The notes below the pieces were generated by a model. That model was not told the origin of the DNA. It saw only the letters and a list, made by a program, of their open reading frames with translations, and searched no databases. Of a stretch of DNA of 64,000 bases, positions 63,641 to 64,000 are shown piece after piece (the stretch's first letter is position 1; the number at the start of each line of letters is the position of its first letter). Where the stretch lies: NCBI GenBank assembly GCA_964016885.1, contig OZ024742.1:4598457-4662456 (forward strand), read 5' to 3'. This DNA comes from Eledone cirrhosa (Eukaryota; Mollusca; Cephalopoda; Octopoda; Eledonidae). Position numbers and translations under genes: made by a program.

Positions 63641-64000
63641 GTTATAAATATGTGGTATAGTAGTTATAAATATGTGGCATAGTAGTTATGGTTATGTTGT
63701 ATAGTAGTTATAGTTATGTGTTATAGTAGTTATAGTTATGTGGTATAGTAGTTATAATTATGTGGTATAGTCGGTATAGTTAGGTTGTATAGTAGTTATA
63801 TCTATGTGGTAGAGTAGTTATAGTTATGTTGTATAGTAGTTATATTTATGTGGTATAGTAGTCATAGTTATGTGGTATAGTAGTCATAGTTATGTGCTAT
63901 AGTAGTCATAGTCATGTGGTATAGTAGTTATAGTTATGTTGTATAGTAGTTATAATTATGTGGTATAGGAGTCATAGATATGTGGAATAGTAGTTATAGT
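63641..64000 (+). repeat. Array continuation past super-unit 2
   Basis: The order of variants (TATAAATATGTGGCATAG, then TATGGTTATGTTG, then GTGTTATAG, then AGGTTG, ATCTATGTGG) matches about 37240-37500, not the start of super-unit copy 1. The array is still intact at the last base, so its true length is unknown. Confidence 0.7.

Larger units (their letters stand above)
3498..64000 (+). repeat. Giant 22-bp minisatellite/satellite array (about 2750 copies, continues past the window)
   Basis: One uninterrupted head-to-tail array. The monomer consensus on the plus strand is TTATGTGGTAT followed by AGTAGTTATAG, confirmed by stepping between successive ATGTGG words 22 bp apart (for example 13267, 13289, 13311). 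The consensus contains 10 T, 6 A, 6 G and no C. All copies point the same way; I saw no inversion, transposon insertion or non-satellite spacer. Frequent variants are TCATAG for TTATAG, TCAGATGG for TTATGTGG, GTGCTA, GTTGTA, TTTTGTGATA and TAGAGTAG. Each monomer carries TAG on the plus strand and TAA on the minus strand. The 22-bp period rotates these through all frames, which is why the array has no open frame of note. It is non-coding; a heterochromatic or structural role is possible but not shown. Confidence 0.98.

Noticed and set aside
3498..64000. CRISPR array
   Set aside because: Repeats are head-to-tail with no unique spacers, the period is 22 bp, no cas genes are present, and the context is eukaryotic.
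3498..64000. Telomeric repeat or protein-coding tandem repeat
   Set aside because: The monomer is not TTAGGG-like, and stop codons in each monomer rotate through all frames, so no repeat protein can be encoded.
3498..64000. Centromere call
   Set aside because: Higher-order structure is compatible with one, but nothing in sequence alone shows kinetochore binding, and the full extent and chromosomal position are unknown.
3498..64000. 22-bp period as small-RNA length
   Set aside because: The match to about 22-nt small RNAs is numerical only. No hairpin or precursor structure is visible in the monomer, which cannot self-pair well because it lacks C.

Overview
The window looks like animal nuclear DNA, with no gene that I can support as functional. 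The left 3.5 kb is AT-rich and holds long dinucleotide microsatellites, three large fold-back (MITE-like) elements and a decayed LINE reverse-transcriptase tail. That mix is typical of repeat-rich invertebrate genomes such as molluscs, and cephalopods would fit well. The taxonomic guess is inference from repeat style only.

Layout of the left flank: a (CT)n tract at 145-267; AT-rich sequence to about 960; a less AT-rich, unassigned island at 960-1085; a (TG)n tract at 1171-1254 directly abutting a minus-strand LINE C-terminal fragment (1252-1467); a doubtful tRNA-like/SINE remnant near 1590-1633; fold-back element 1 (1634-1825); fold-back element 2 (1837-2145); a degraded third copy of the interior of element 2 (about 2499-2563); a compound (TA)(AC)(TA) microsatellite (2556-2667); fold-back element 3 (2707-3100); and a 370-bp flank with nothing recognisable.

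From about 3498 to the right edge (60.5 kb, about 2750 copies) the window is one uninterrupted tandem array of a 22-bp monomer, consensus TTATGTGGTAT + AGTAGTTATAG. The array runs off the right edge. The consensus has no C on the plus strand, contains stop codons on both strands, and cannot encode protein because 22 is not a multiple of 3.

The array is organised hierarchically. Its left 9.5 kb is a poorly ordered mix of variants. From about 13 to 26 kb, segments of 1.3 to 6.4 kb recur at spacings that are multiples of 22. From 26 to 33 kb there are higher-order units of 1.5-2.0 kb. From 33 to 40.5 kb spacings are 1.4-3.6 kb. From about 40.5 kb an 11.52-kb super-unit is present twice in tandem (junction near 52.0 kb). 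Each copy contains 147- and 148-monomer higher-order units of 3.23 and 3.255 kb. The two super-units differ by a traceable 2-bp deletion and a five-monomer (110-bp) insertion. The picture is of satellite growth by unequal exchange and segmental amplification, with the largest and apparently youngest units toward the right.

I found no cooperating gene system. The most interesting content is the nested satellite architecture and its strand-asymmetric composition. All repeat comparisons were made by eye using diagnostic variant monomers, so unit boundaries are approximate unless an exact anchor is given.
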